Of a stretch of DNA of 64,000 bases, positions 49,497 to 58,099 are shown one piece after another. The stretch lies in NCBI GenBank assembly GCA_025758045.1, contig CP107208.1:744001-808000 (forward strand), read 5' to 3'. The notes beneath the pieces are model-generated. The model worked only from the letters and a program-made list of their open reading frames with translations, searched no databases and was not told the DNA's origin. The position numbers were made by a program, and so were the translations under genes. The first letter of the stretch is position 1; every line of letters begins with the position of its first letter. The DNA comes from Oscillospiraceae bacterium. GTDB taxonomy: Bacteria > Bacillota > Clostridia > Oscillospirales > Ruminococcaceae.

Positions 49497-50039
49497 ATGG
49501 AACTGAGAGGCAGCAAGACAGAGAAAAACCTGTGGGAGGCTTTCGCTGGTGAAAGCCAGGCCCGCAACAAGTACACCTTCTTCGCATCCAAGGCAAAAAA
49601 AGAGGGCTATGAGCAGCTGGCCGCGATTTTTACCGAAACCGCCAACAACGAGAAAGAGCACGCCAAGATCTGGTTCAAACTGCTGATGGAAAACGGCGAG
49701 ATTCCCGACACCCTGACCTGCCTGAAGATGGCCGCCGCCGGCGAGAACGAGGAGCATACCTCGATGTACCCGCGCATGGCCGCCGAAGCCAAGGAAGAGG
49801 GCTTTACCCAGATCGCCGCGCTGTTCACGATGGTGGCCGCTATCGAGAAGGACCACGAGGAACGCTACAAGCAGTTGGCCGCCAATATCGAGGCCGGCAA
49901 GGTCTACGCCCGCGAGACCGAGCAGGTCTGGCAGTGCCGCAACTGCGGTTACACCTATATCGGCCAGCACGCCCCACTCAAGTGCCCGGTATGCGCCCAT
50001 CCCCAGAGCTATTTTGAGCTGAAGAGCAAGAACTACTAA
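49497..50039 (+). CDS. rbr: Rubrerythrin
   Basis: 180-residue peroxidase protecting anaerobes from H2O2. N-terminal ferritin-like di-iron domain with 'EAFAGESQARNKYTFFA' and 'FTETANNEKEHAKIWFK' ligands, second pair 'YPRMAAEAKEEG' and 'AAIEKDHEERYKQL'; C-terminal rubredoxin-like 'CRNCGYTYIGQHAPLKCPVCAHP'. GGAGG precedes the ATG. Divergent from the Fur-family regulator. Confidence 0.97.
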   Translation: MELRGSKTEKNLWEAFAGESQARNKYTFFASKAKKEGYEQLAAIFTETANNEKEHAKIWFKLLMENGEIPDTLTCLKMAAAGENEEHTSMYPRMAAEAKEEGFTQIAALFTMVAAIEKDHEERYKQLAANIEAGKVYARETEQVWQCRNCGYTYIGQHAPLKCPVCAHPQSYFELKSKNY

Positions 50040-50063
50040 GCTATCCCCTGCCCGCAAACAGAA

Positions 50064-50094
50064 AGAGGAGCCTGACAGCAGGCTCCTCTTTTTT
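50064..50094. terminator. Terminator between rubrerythrin and the ABC permease gene
   Basis: AGAGGAGCCTG, four-base loop, CAGGCTCCTCT then TTTTT. Works for both converging transcripts. Confidence 0.88.
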
Positions 50095-50106
50095 GCATGC
50101 AATGTT

Positions 50107-51099
50107 TCAGCGTTCCTCTCGGAAGTAAGGCAGACCCAGGTGTGCGGGGGGCTGGTCCTCTTTCTTTTTGCGCATGGAAACGGCGATCAGCACCAGCACG
50201 GTGACGACGTAGGGCAGCATCTGCACCAGGTCGGTCATGTAGCTGGCCAGCGTGATGCCCAGCAGCGTGGGCAGGAACTGATACAGCCAGTACAGCATGC
50301 CGAACAGGTAGGCACCCCAGATGGCGTTGAGCGGCTTCCAGGTAGTAAAGATGACCAGCGCCACGGCCAGCCAGCCCAAAGCTTCGATCTGGCCGGTGGT
50401 AGCCCAGATGCCCTGGTTGTAGTCCAGCACGTAGTACAGGCCGCCGATGCCGCAGATGCCTGCGCCGATACAGGTGGACAGATACTTGTACAGTGTAACG
50501 TTGATGCCGGCGGCGTCCGCGGTGGCGGGGTTCTCGCCCACAGCGCGCAGGTTCAGACCCGCGCGGGTGCGGGTGAGGAACCAGTGCATGGCCACCGCCA
50601 GCACGATGGCGGCGTACACCAGAAAGCCGTAGGAGAAGATGACCTGCCCCACGGTGCCCAGACCCGACAGCACCGGGATCTTGGCGGCGAAGGCCTTGTT
50701 GGCAACAGGGGCAGCAGAGTAGCTGGCACCGTCCAGGATAAAGACACCGAAGAAGTTGGCCACGCCCTTGCCGAAAGTGGTCAGCGCCAGGCCGGTGACG
50801 TTCTGGTTGGCGCGCAGGGAGATGGTCAGGAAGGCGTAGATCAGGCCGCCCAGCATCGAGGCTGCAATGGCGCAGAGCGTGGCGATCAGGATGCTGACCA
50901 GCCCGTTAGGGTTGGCGGCGGTGTTCTCATAGGCCCAGGCGCTGGCAAAACCGGCAAAGCCGCCCAAGTACATAATGCCGGGCACGCCCAGATTCAGGTT
51001 GCCGGATTTCTCGGTCACGGTCTCGCCCAATGCGCCGTACATAATGATGGTGCCAAAGGGGATAGCGCGCATGATCCATGCAATTAAACTGCTGTGCAT
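50107..51099 (-). CDS. Nucleoside-type ABC importer permease (NupQ/YufQ-like)
   Basis: 330-residue inner-membrane permease of the carbohydrate-uptake type 2 family, eight to ten helices. Features: 'GTIIMYGALGETVTEKSGNLNLGVPGIMYLGGFAGF' and 'RAVGENPATADAAGINVTLYKY' (cytoplasmic loop contacting the ATPase). ATG 51099 is one base after the stop of the partner permease. Neighbouring BMP lipoprotein suggests purine nucleosides as substrate. Confidence 0.9.
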   Translation of the reverse strand: MHSSLIAWIMRAIPFGTIIMYGALGETVTEKSGNLNLGVPGIMYLGGFAGFASAWAYENTAANPNGLVSILIATLCAIAASMLGGLIYAFLTISLRANQNVTGLALTTFGKGVANFFGVFILDGASYSAAPVANKAFAAKIPVLSGLGTVGQVIFSYGFLVYAAIVLAVAMHWFLTRTRAGLNLRAVGENPATADAAGINVTLYKYLSTCIGAGICGIGGLYYVLDYNQGIWATTGQIEALGWLAVALVIFTTWKPLNAIWGAYLFGMLYWLYQFLPTLLGITLASYMTDLVQMLPYVVTVLVLIAVSMRKKKEDQPPAHLGLPYFREER

Positions 51100-51100
51100 A

Positions 51101-52204
51101 TCACTTGCCCTCCTTATGTGCGCCGCGCAGGATGAGGCGGTAGTTGATGAAGAATTCACTGCCCAAAATGAAGAACAGGATGATGCCGGTGATGATGTCG
51201 GCGGCATACTCATTCAGCGAGTAGGCCGAAGCGATCTCGGATGCGCCGCGCTCCAAAAAGACGAGCAGGAAGGAGATCAGCGCCATATAGAAGGTGTTGA
51301 ACTTGGCCAGCCAGGCCACGATGATGGCCGTAAAGCCGCGGCCGCCTGCCGAGGTGGTGGCAATGGTCTGGTCCTTACCGGCGACGATGAGGAAGCCGCA
51401 CAGGCCGCAGACCGCGCCGGAGATGAGCATGGTGCGCACCGTAACGCGGCGGACATTGATGCCGGCATAGCGGGCCGTATTCTCGCTTTCGCCCACAACG
51501 CTGATCTCATAGCCCTGCTTGGAGAACTTGAGGTAGGCATACATGGCAAAGGTCAGCACGATGACGACGATGATGTTGATGGTGTAGCGCTGGCCCATAA
51601 TGATGGGGAACCAGCCTGCCTTGGTAGCCTTGTTCAGGGTGCCCAGGCTGGAGGCCTGGCCGCGCATGATGTTGGTCATGCAGGCAACAATGCTCGTGGC
51701 AACGTAGTTCATCATCAGGGTGAACAGCGTCTCGTTGGTACCCCAGCGGGACTTGAACCAGGCGGGCACAAAGCCCCACAGCGCACCGGCGGCCATACTG
51801 CCGATGGCCATAGTCGCAAACAACACCGGAGTGGGCAGGTTGTTGCCCTGGTAGACCATGACCAGCGCGGCGATCAGGCCGCCGATCAGGATCTGACCTT
51901 CGCCGCCGCAGTTCCAAAAGCGCATCTTAAAGGCAGGCGCCAGCGCGATGCCGACGCACAGCAGGATGGACAGGTCGCGCAGCATCCAGCTGAAGCGGGT
52001 CATGTTGGCAAAGGTGCCGCCCCACATAACGCCGTAGACGGCCAGCGGGTTCAGACCGGTGACGAAGTAGATAAACAGCGCATCTACGACCAATGCCAGC
52101 AAAATGGCAATGGCACGCACCGCGATCTTCTGGGGCATCGTAGTGCCCTCGCGCTTGGCAATACGCAGCAGCGGTTCACGCACTGCGGTACTGGACTGAC
52201 TCAT
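51101..52204 (-). CDS. Nucleoside-type ABC importer permease (NupP/YufP-like)
   Basis: 367-residue permease partner. 'GGEGQILIGGLIAALVMVYQG' and 'SVVGESENTARYAGINVRRVTVRTMLISGAVCGLCGFLIVAGKDQTIATTSAGGRGFTAI' are characteristic. Its ATG overlaps the ATPase stop by four bases (ATGA). Confidence 0.9.
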   Translation of the reverse strand: MSQSSTAVREPLLRIAKREGTTMPQKIAVRAIAILLALVVDALFIYFVTGLNPLAVYGVMWGGTFANMTRFSWMLRDLSILLCVGIALAPAFKMRFWNCGGEGQILIGGLIAALVMVYQGNNLPTPVLFATMAIGSMAAGALWGFVPAWFKSRWGTNETLFTLMMNYVATSIVACMTNIMRGQASSLGTLNKATKAGWFPIIMGQRYTINIIVVIVLTFAMYAYLKFSKQGYEISVVGESENTARYAGINVRRVTVRTMLISGAVCGLCGFLIVAGKDQTIATTSAGGRGFTAIIVAWLAKFNTFYMALISFLLVFLERGASEIASAYSLNEYAADIITGIILFFILGSEFFINYRLILRGAHKEGK

Positions 52205-53739
52205 GCCTTAACCTCCTTTACCAGATTGGTCATGCGGTTGCCGACTTCCTCCTTGGTGGTCTTGCGGCCATCCAGGATGCCGTTGACCTTGCCGCCGCAA
52301 AGCACGACGATGCGGTCGCACAGCTCCAGCAGCACGTCCAGGTCCTCGCCCACATAGATGACGGCGACGCCTTTTTTCTTCTGCTCGTTCAGCAGGTGGT
52401 AGATCGTGTAGGAGGTGTTGATGTCCAGGCCGCGCACGGCGTAGGCGGTCATCAGCACAATGGGGTCGGCGGCCAGTTCACGGCCGACCAGCACCTTCTG
52501 CACGTTGCCGCCGGACAGGCGGGAGACCGGGGTGTTCAAATCCGGCGTTACAACGTTCAGCTCTTTTTTAATAGTCTCGGCCAGGTCGTGGGGAGCCTTA
52601 CGGTCCACGATGGGCGAATGGCCCTTGCCGTAACTTTTCAGCATCATGTTATCGGTCATGCCCATGGAGCCGACCAGACCCATGCCCAAGCGGTCCTCCG
52701 GCACGAAGGACAGGTGGATGCCTGCCTCCCGGATGGCCTTGGGGCTTTTGCCGATGAGCTGCACCGGGGCGGAAGCGTCGGGAGCGTAATACTCCACGCT
52801 GGCGCCGCGCTGGGTGGGCTGCAATCCGGCGATGGCCTCCAGCAGTTCCTTCTGGCCGTTGCCGGAGATACCGGCGATGCCCAAGATTTCGCCGCCGTAC
52901 ACATCAAAGCTGGCGTCGTCCAGCACGGTGATGCCGTCGGCGCTGCGGACGGTCAGGTGCTGGATGTCCAGGCGCTTGACCGGGTTCACGGGTTCGGGGC
53001 GCTCGATGTTCAGTTCCACTTTTTCACCCACCATCATGGCGGTCAGGGTGGCTTCGTCAGCGTCCCTGGTGGCAATATCTCCCACATACTCACCCTTGCG
53101 CAGGATGGCCACGCGGTCGCTGATGGCCAGCACCTCGTGCAGTTTGTGGGTGATGATGATGACGGCCTTGCCGTCGGCTTTCATGTTGCGGATGACCGTG
53201 AAGAGGCGCTCGGTCTCCTGGGGGGTCAGCACGGCGGTGGGCTCGTCCAGGATCAGGATGTCCGCACCGCGGTACAGCACCTTGACGATCTCCAGCGTCT
53301 GCTTCTGGCTGACGCTCATCTCGTAGACTTTCTGGTCCAGATCCAGGGCAAACTGGTATTTTTCGCAGATGGCGCGGGCTTTTTCGTGGACCTTTTTCAG
53401 GTCGAACCTGCCGCCGCCCATGGAAAGGGCGATGTTTTCGGTGGCGGTAAACACATCCACCAGTTTGAAGTGCTGGTGGATCATGCCGATGCCCAGATCC
53501 AGCGCATCGCGGGGGGATCGGATGGTAACAGCCTTGTCCCCCACGTAGATCTCGCCCTCATCGGGGTAGTAGATGCCGGCGATCATGTTCATCAGGGTCG
53601 TCTTGCCGCTGCCGTTTTCCCCCAGCAGGGCCAGGATCTCGCCCCGGCGCACGCTCAGCGAGACATCCTTGTTAGCCACCACAGGGCCAAAGGTCTTGGT
53701 GACGTGCTGCAAACGCACGGCGTATTCGGTCTGCGCCAT
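52201..53739 (-). CDS. Nucleoside-type ABC importer ATPase, two fused domains (NupO/YufO-like)
   Basis: About 512 residues with two nucleotide-binding domains. The first has Walker A 'GENGSGKTTLM' and Walker B 'ILILDEPTAVLTP'. The second has a degenerate 'GISGNGQKELL' loop and lacks the Walker B Glu ('IVLMTAYAVRGLDI'), the usual asymmetry of sugar/nucleoside ABC ATPases. ATG 53739 has AGGAG eight bases upstream. A terminator-like hairpin separates it from the lipoprotein gene. Confidence 0.93.
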   Translation of the reverse strand: MAQTEYAVRLQHVTKTFGPVVANKDVSLSVRRGEILALLGENGSGKTTLMNMIAGIYYPDEGEIYVGDKAVTIRSPRDALDLGIGMIHQHFKLVDVFTATENIALSMGGGRFDLKKVHEKARAICEKYQFALDLDQKVYEMSVSQKQTLEIVKVLYRGADILILDEPTAVLTPQETERLFTVIRNMKADGKAVIIITHKLHEVLAISDRVAILRKGEYVGDIATRDADEATLTAMMVGEKVELNIERPEPVNPVKRLDIQHLTVRSADGITVLDDASFDVYGGEILGIAGISGNGQKELLEAIAGLQPTQRGASVEYYAPDASAPVQLIGKSPKAIREAGIHLSFVPEDRLGMGLVGSMGMTDNMMLKSYGKGHSPIVDRKAPHDLAETIKKELNVVTPDLNTPVSRLSGGNVQKVLVGRELAADPIVLMTAYAVRGLDINTSYTIYHLLNEQKKKGVAVIYVGEDLDVLLELCDRIVVLCGGKVNGILDGRKTTKEEVGNRMTNLVKEVKA

Positions 53740-53820
53740 TCTGCAGGCTCCTCTCACAGGTTATTTTTTCAGAGTTATTTGAGTTATTTAAAGGAAGAAA
53801 CATTTTATAAAACCACCAAA

Positions 53821-53853
53821 AGGGAAGGCTGCGGATTTGCCGCAGTCTTCCCT
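53821..53853 (-). terminator. Intercistronic terminator between bmp lipoprotein and ABC ATPase
   Basis: AGGGAAG-G-CTGCGG pairs with CCGCAG-T-CTTCCCT; TTTTGG follows on the minus strand. Probably gives more binding protein than transporter. Confidence 0.8.
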
Positions 53854-53872
53854 CTTGGGTACCTGTCAGCGA

Positions 53873-55195
53873 TCAGGCAACAGGGTCAGCATCTTCGATG
53901 ATGCCGTCAATGCGCAGGGAGAAAGTGGGGGCTGCGCGCAGCTCGCCCTCATGGAAGTAACCGTCGGAGATAGCCTCCTTGGTCTCGCCCTGGTAGACAG
54001 CAACGGGAGAACCGGTGCTGTAATCATAGTAGGTCAGGTCAACAGGAGCGGTGGTAACAGTCTCGCCGCCAACGGTGAACTTGCTGGTGTCGAAGACATG
54101 CAGGCTGCCGTCTTTCAGAGCAGCCTCGACCTCAGCGACCTTCTCGGCGGTGCCGTCAGCGCACTCGGGGCCAAGGTCGGTGATGGCAACAGCGCCATCC
54201 TCGTAGCCCTTGCACCAATCCTGCGGGATGCTGCCAGCCTGGGCGCCCTCGAACAGTTCTTTGTAGTAGACCTTCCAGACGTTGGTGGCGGAGGTCAGGG
54301 CAGCGGTGGGAGCGGTTGCCAGCATATCGATGTTGTAACCGATGGAGTAGCAGATCTTGCCGGAATCCTTCAGCTTCTGGGTAGCGGCGGGAGCACCGGT
54401 GGAGTCTGCGTGCTGGCCGATGATGACAGCGCCGTTGGCGATCAGAGCCTCAGCGGCAGCGCCCTCCTTGTCGATGTCGAACCAGGAGTTGGTGTACATG
54501 ACTTCCATCTCAACATCGGGGTAAACGCTCTGGACACCCAGGAAGAAAGCGGTGTAGCCGGAGACAACCTCGGCGTAGTTGTAAGCGCCGACGTAGCCGA
54601 TCTTGACCTTGCCGTCAGCGGTGAAGCTGTCGGGCTGGGTCTCGGGGGTCAGGGTGCCGGACTCGACCAGCTCCTTAACCTTCATGCCAGCGACAACGCC
54701 GGAGACATAGCGGCTCTGGTAAACAGCGGTGAACGCATTGTAGAAGTTATCGAGGTCGGAGTTGGCGGCGAAGTCGCCGGTCATGGCCACGAAGTTGACA
54801 TCGGGGTACTTCTCGGCTTCCTCGACCATGTAGGTCTGGTGGCCGTAGGAGTTGGAGATGATCAGGTTGCAGCCCTGGCCGACCAGGTCCTCGGCGGCGT
54901 CAGCAGTCTTGCCGCCCTCAGGGATCTTGTACTTCCAGACGATCTGGTCGTCGCTCATGCCCAGCTCAGCAGCGGCTTCCTTGATACCATTGATGTGCGC
55001 GGCGCTGTAGCCCTCGGTCTCATCGCCCAGGATGATGGCGCCGACTTTGACGTCGGGTGCCTGGTTATCGCTGCTGCCCTCAGCAGTAGCGGTGGTACCG
55101 GCGGCGCTGCTGGCAGCAGTGTCAGCGGTGGAACCACAGGCAGCCAGGCTGAACACCATAGAGGCGGCCAGCAGAATACCCATCAGTTTCTTCAT
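53873..55195 (-). CDS. BMP-family substrate-binding lipoprotein (nucleoside type)
   Basis: 440-residue extracellular binding protein. Lipobox 'SLAACGS' at residues 17-23 directs lipidation at Cys21; a Ser/Thr/Ala linker follows; the BMP/PnrA-like fold starts at about 50 ('VGAIILGDETEGYSAAHINGIKEAAAELG'). PnrA-type BMP proteins bind purine nucleosides, so nucleoside uptake with the following ABC genes is likely. Expression is probably controlled by a structured leader. Confidence 0.92.
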   Translation of the reverse strand: MKKLMGILLAASMVFSLAACGSTADTAASSAAGTTATAEGSSDNQAPDVKVGAIILGDETEGYSAAHINGIKEAAAELGMSDDQIVWKYKIPEGGKTADAAEDLVGQGCNLIISNSYGHQTYMVEEAEKYPDVNFVAMTGDFAANSDLDNFYNAFTAVYQSRYVSGVVAGMKVKELVESGTLTPETQPDSFTADGKVKIGYVGAYNYAEVVSGYTAFFLGVQSVYPDVEMEVMYTNSWFDIDKEGAAAEALIANGAVIIGQHADSTGAPAATQKLKDSGKICYSIGYNIDMLATAPTAALTSATNVWKVYYKELFEGAQAGSIPQDWCKGYEDGAVAITDLGPECADGTAEKVAEVEAALKDGSLHVFDTSKFTVGGETVTTAPVDLTYYDYSTGSPVAVYQGETKEAISDGYFHEGELRAAPTFSLRIDGIIEDADPVA

Positions 55196-55225
55196 GTGTG
55201 TTGTTCCTCCCTGTTATGTGTGCAT

Positions 55226-55282
55226 AAAAACGGCAAAAATGCGTCGATTCTTCCTGACTTTTGCCGGGGAGTGACGCATTTC
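55226..55282 (-). promoter_or_regulatory. Candidate H-type pseudoknot leader of the bmp operon
   Basis: Read on the minus strand: ATGCGTC (55279-55273), ACTCCC, CGGCAAAA (55266-55259), 13-base loop, GACGCAT (55245-55239), TTTTGCCG (55238-55231), TTTTT. Helix 1 (ATGCGTC/GACGCAT, 7 bp, extendable by two) and helix 2 (CGGCAAAA/TTTTGCCG, 8 bp) cross, with no linker between the two 3' strands, the classic coaxial pseudoknot. Helix 2 plus U5 is also a terminator. It ends 35 bases before the ATG. I know no riboswitch class with this sequence. Confidence 0.6.
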
Positions 55283-55299
55283 GTTACTTTGCAAGACCC

Positions 55300-55328
55300 A
55301 TTGTAACCACTTTACAAACGCTTTGCAA
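55300..55328 (-). promoter_or_regulatory. Promoter of the bmp-ABC operon
   Basis: Minus strand TTGCAA (55323-55328), 17-base spacer, TACAAT (55300-55305). It predicts a transcript starting about 15 bases before the pseudoknot. Confidence 0.75.
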
Positions 55329-55422
55329 TGATTTTTAAATTTTTGTAAAAACTTTGGCGAAAGGCGTAAATGTTTTACCCACACGCACACGCCAATAGGC
55401 AGGACGCACAAACAAAAAAAGC

Positions 55423-55460
55423 AAAAGTCATACTTTACTTGTGTAAAAAGTATGACTTTT
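55423..55460 (-). terminator. Terminator after the folate S-component gene
   Basis: AAAAGTCATACTTT and AAAGTATGACTTTT form a perfect 14-base stem, with A/T runs on both sides. Confidence 0.8.
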
Positions 55461-55524
55461 ACCGTTTGCTTGCAGTTTGATCTTTTGCTTTGTTTTGCGG
55501 CTGCTCCGGGGCCGGGTGTGCTGC

Positions 55525-56106
55525 TTAGCGTTTGTGGATGTACTTGCGGTCCAGCCCGTAGTTGACGGCGGCGTTGAGCACCGCCCACATCAAAAAGACT
55601 TCCACCGGCAGCATCAGCGTGTTTTTGATGGCGCCGGAGGTCAGGTAGTAGAGATAGCCCTTGCCGTAGAGCATGGCCTTCCACACGCTGCCCAACAGCA
55701 CGTTGCTGCCGTAATTGATAATAAGCCGCACCACAATAATGCGCAGCAGCGTTGGTTTGCGCTTGTACAGCAGCACGCCGTAGATGAAGCCCGACAGCAC
55801 CGCCGTGACGAGGTAGCCGGGGAAATACGGCTCGCCGTAGCTGGAGAGCAGAAACCCTACCGAGTCGATGATGGCACCGGCCATCATGCCCACGCAGGGG
55901 CCGTAGCACATGCAGCCCAGACCGACCACCAGAAAGCTGAAGTAAATTTTAAGGCTTGGCCCCAGCAGGTAGATGGGCAGACCCTCCAGCACGATGGCCA
56001 TGGCGCAGACCAGGCCCGCAAAAGCCAGCACGCGGACGTTGCGGAACTCCGCCCGGGCGGTGCGCCAGTAGGCTGGTGAAAAGACGGACAATTTTGCTTC
56101 CTGCAT
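55525..56106 (-). CDS. folT: ECF transporter S component, folate type (FolT-like)
   Basis: 193-residue membrane protein with six predicted helices. 'RNVRVLAFAGLVCAMAIVLEGLPIYLLGPSLKIYFSFLVVGLGCMCYGPCVGMMAGAIIDSVGFLL' region and the C-terminal 'RLIINYGSNVLLGSVWKAML' are typical of S components that recruit a shared energy-coupling module. The upstream THF riboswitch makes folate the likely substrate. ATG 56106 follows AAGGAGG, which is itself part of the riboswitch expression hairpin. Confidence 0.88.
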   Translation of the reverse strand: MQEAKLSVFSPAYWRTARAEFRNVRVLAFAGLVCAMAIVLEGLPIYLLGPSLKIYFSFLVVGLGCMCYGPCVGMMAGAIIDSVGFLLSSYGEPYFPGYLVTAVLSGFIYGVLLYKRKPTLLRIIVVRLIINYGSNVLLGSVWKAMLYGKGYLYYLTSGAIKNTLMLPVEVFLMWAVLNAAVNYGLDRKYIHKR

Positions 56107-56111
56107 ACAAA

Positions 56112-56193
56112 AAACCTCCTTGCGTATGCGGATGCCGCACAAGCAAGGAGGCAATAATAAGGTGTGCCAGGCACACCCGCCGTTGCACACCTT
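56112..56193 (-). promoter_or_regulatory. Expression platform of the folT riboswitch
   Basis: On the minus strand CCTCCTTGC pairs with GCAAGGAGG (56115-56123 with 56143-56151), followed by TTTTTT: one hairpin that is both a terminator and a cover for the AAGGAGG ribosome binding site. Before it, 56159-56193 can form either AAGGTGTGC/GCACACCTT or GGTGTGCC/GGCACACC, mutually exclusive stems. Confidence 0.75.
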
Positions 56194-56200
56194 TTATGCA

Positions 56201-56299
56201 GCAGTGGGATGCGGGACCCGCACCGCAGGCCGCTTTGGCCTTTCGTCCTGCCACAACTCCCCGTTGGTCAGGCACTTTACGCGCGTGTCCCTACTCTGC
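56201..56299 (-). promoter_or_regulatory. THF (tetrahydrofolate) riboswitch aptamer
   Basis: The minus-strand RNA carries the ordered conserved blocks of the folT/THF-I motif: AGAGTAG, GCGCGTAAAGTG, GGGGAGTTG, ACGAA, TGCGGTG and GCATCC, with closing stems GGGAC/GTCCC and AGGCC/GGCCT. A TATAAT at 56324-56329 with TTGCAT 16 bases further upstream can serve as promoter. Confidence 0.88.
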
Positions 56300-56400
56300 G
56301 AAAAAATATTGGGTTACAAGCCTATTATACACGGGATGGATAGAAATGCAAGCACACCTTTGCAAAAACAGGCTGCACGGGCGCTGCCCTACCCCTGTAG

Positions 56401-56449
56401 GGGAGCATTCTATATGCTCCCGCGGGCGGATGCAAGCATCCGCCCCTAC
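56401..56449. repeat. Palindromic intergenic repeat, copy 3 (two hairpins)
   Basis: GGGAGCAT/ATGCTCCC at 56401-56421 followed by GGGCGGATGC-AA-GCATCCGCCC at 56424-56445 and CTAC. It lies downstream of asnB and may act as its 3' mRNA structure; no T-rich terminator was found there. The rest of 56330-56490 shows nothing else. Confidence 0.75.
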
Positions 56450-56490
56450 GCATTCCCCATAGGTTCGCATTGCTCGCCCCTACCCTTTCT

Positions 56491-58071
56491 TTACACGCCG
56501 CTGGCACCGTAGTTGGACAGCACGCGGGCGCTGGGGTCATCGACGTTGCAGCCGGGCCAGGCCTTGTTGGGCATCCAGTAATCCACGATCATCTCCGCCT
56601 GGCCGGGATAGTATTTTTCAAAAATTTCACGGTACAGCAGGCTTTCTTTGGTAAAGGGGCGGCAATAGGTATACTGGCCGCACTTCTCGGCAAATTCGCG
56701 GTCGGTATACACGGTCCCGGCGTATTCTTTCAGGTCGTCCACCATCGAGTGGCCCACAGCGTCGCTGAAGGCAGCCTTTTCACGCCAGAGGATGCTCTCG
56801 GGCAGCCAATCACCTTCAAAGGCCTTGCGCAGCAGGTACTTGCCCATGCCATAAATGTTCAGCTTCTTTTCGGGGTCGATGGCCATAACGTACTTGACGA
56901 AATCCAGGTCACCGAAGGGCACGCGGGCCTCCAGGCTGTTGACGCTGATGGAACGGTCGGCGCGCAGCACATCGTACATATACAGTTCGCGGATGCGCTT
57001 CTGGCTCTCGGTCTGGAAGGCGGCGGCGCTGGGGGCGAAGTCGGTGTACTTGTAGCCGAACAACTCGTCGGAGATCTCGCCGGTCAACAGCACGCGGATG
57101 TCGGTGTGCTCATGGATGTACTTGCAGACGAGGTACATACCCACCGAAGCGCGGATGGTGGTGATGTCCCAGGTGCCCAGCATGGCGATGACTTTTTCCA
57201 GCGCTTCAAGAACGATTTGCTTGTTGATGATGACCTCGGTGTGGTCGGCATGGAGGTAATCGGCCACCTGCTTGGCGTATTTCAGGTCGATGGCGTCCTC
57301 GCTCATGCCGATGGCGAAGGTGCGGATGGGCTTGCCCAGCTTTTTAGCTGCAATGGCGCAAACCAGGCTGGAGTCCAGGCCGCCGGAAAGCAGGAAGCCC
57401 ACGGGGGTGTCGGCATCCAGCCGCTTATCCACGCCAGCCACCAGCTTTTCGCGGATGTTCGTCAAAATTTCAGGCAGTTCATCCTGGCTGTAGGCCGGGG
57501 TATCGGCGATGTCGCAGTAGCGCACAAACTGGCCGTTGCAGTAGTAGCTGCCGATGGGGAACGGATAGATCTTTTTGCACAGCCCAATGAGGTTTTTGGC
57601 CTCGGAGGCAAAGGCGATATGGCCGCTCTCGCTGTAGCCGTAGAACAGCGGGCGGATGCCGATGGGGTCGCGGGCAGCGATGAGCAGCTTTTTGCGGCTG
57701 TCGTACAGAATCATGGCAAACTCGGCGTCCAGATGCTTGAACATGTCCAGGCCGTACTTGTAGTACAGCGGCAGGATGATCTCGCAGTCGGAGTCTGACT
57801 CAAAGGTGTAGCCTTCAGCTTCCAGTTCGGCCTTGACGGGGCGGAAGCCGTACAGCTCGCCGTTGCAGGCAACGCAATCGGCACCGCGGAAGAAGGGCTG
57901 CATGCCCTCCGGCGTAAGGCCCATAATGGCCAGGCGGCCGAAGCCCAGCAGGCCGAACTCGGTCTCGGCGACGCGCTGGTCGTCCGGGCCGCGGCTGGTG
58001 GTGCGCAGCAGATACTCAGTAAACGTTTCCTTGGGCAGATCATGCCCGGCATAACCCATGATACAGCACAT
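56491..58071 (-). CDS. asnB: Asparagine synthetase (glutamine-hydrolysing)
   Basis: 526 residues. Cys2 after the initiator Met is the glutaminase nucleophile ('MCCIMGYAG'); the N-terminal Ntn domain includes 'ACNGELYGF'; the synthetase domain has the PP-loop 'LLSGGLDSSLV' at 228-237. Length is normal. The single gene is controlled by an Asn-type T-box. Confidence 0.96.
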   Translation of the reverse strand: MCCIMGYAGHDLPKETFTEYLLRTTSRGPDDQRVAETEFGLLGFGRLAIMGLTPEGMQPFFRGADCVACNGELYGFRPVKAELEAEGYTFESDSDCEIILPLYYKYGLDMFKHLDAEFAMILYDSRKKLLIAARDPIGIRPLFYGYSESGHIAFASEAKNLIGLCKKIYPFPIGSYYCNGQFVRYCDIADTPAYSQDELPEILTNIREKLVAGVDKRLDADTPVGFLLSGGLDSSLVCAIAAKKLGKPIRTFAIGMSEDAIDLKYAKQVADYLHADHTEVIINKQIVLEALEKVIAMLGTWDITTIRASVGMYLVCKYIHEHTDIRVLLTGEISDELFGYKYTDFAPSAAAFQTESQKRIRELYMYDVLRADRSISVNSLEARVPFGDLDFVKYVMAIDPEKKLNIYGMGKYLLRKAFEGDWLPESILWREKAAFSDAVGHSMVDDLKEYAGTVYTDREFAEKCGQYTYCRPFTKESLLYREIFEKYYPGQAEMIVDYWMPNKAWPGCNVDDPSARVLSNYGASGV

Positions 58072-58099
58072 TTTGGTGACACTCCTTTAGATTTCCAAC

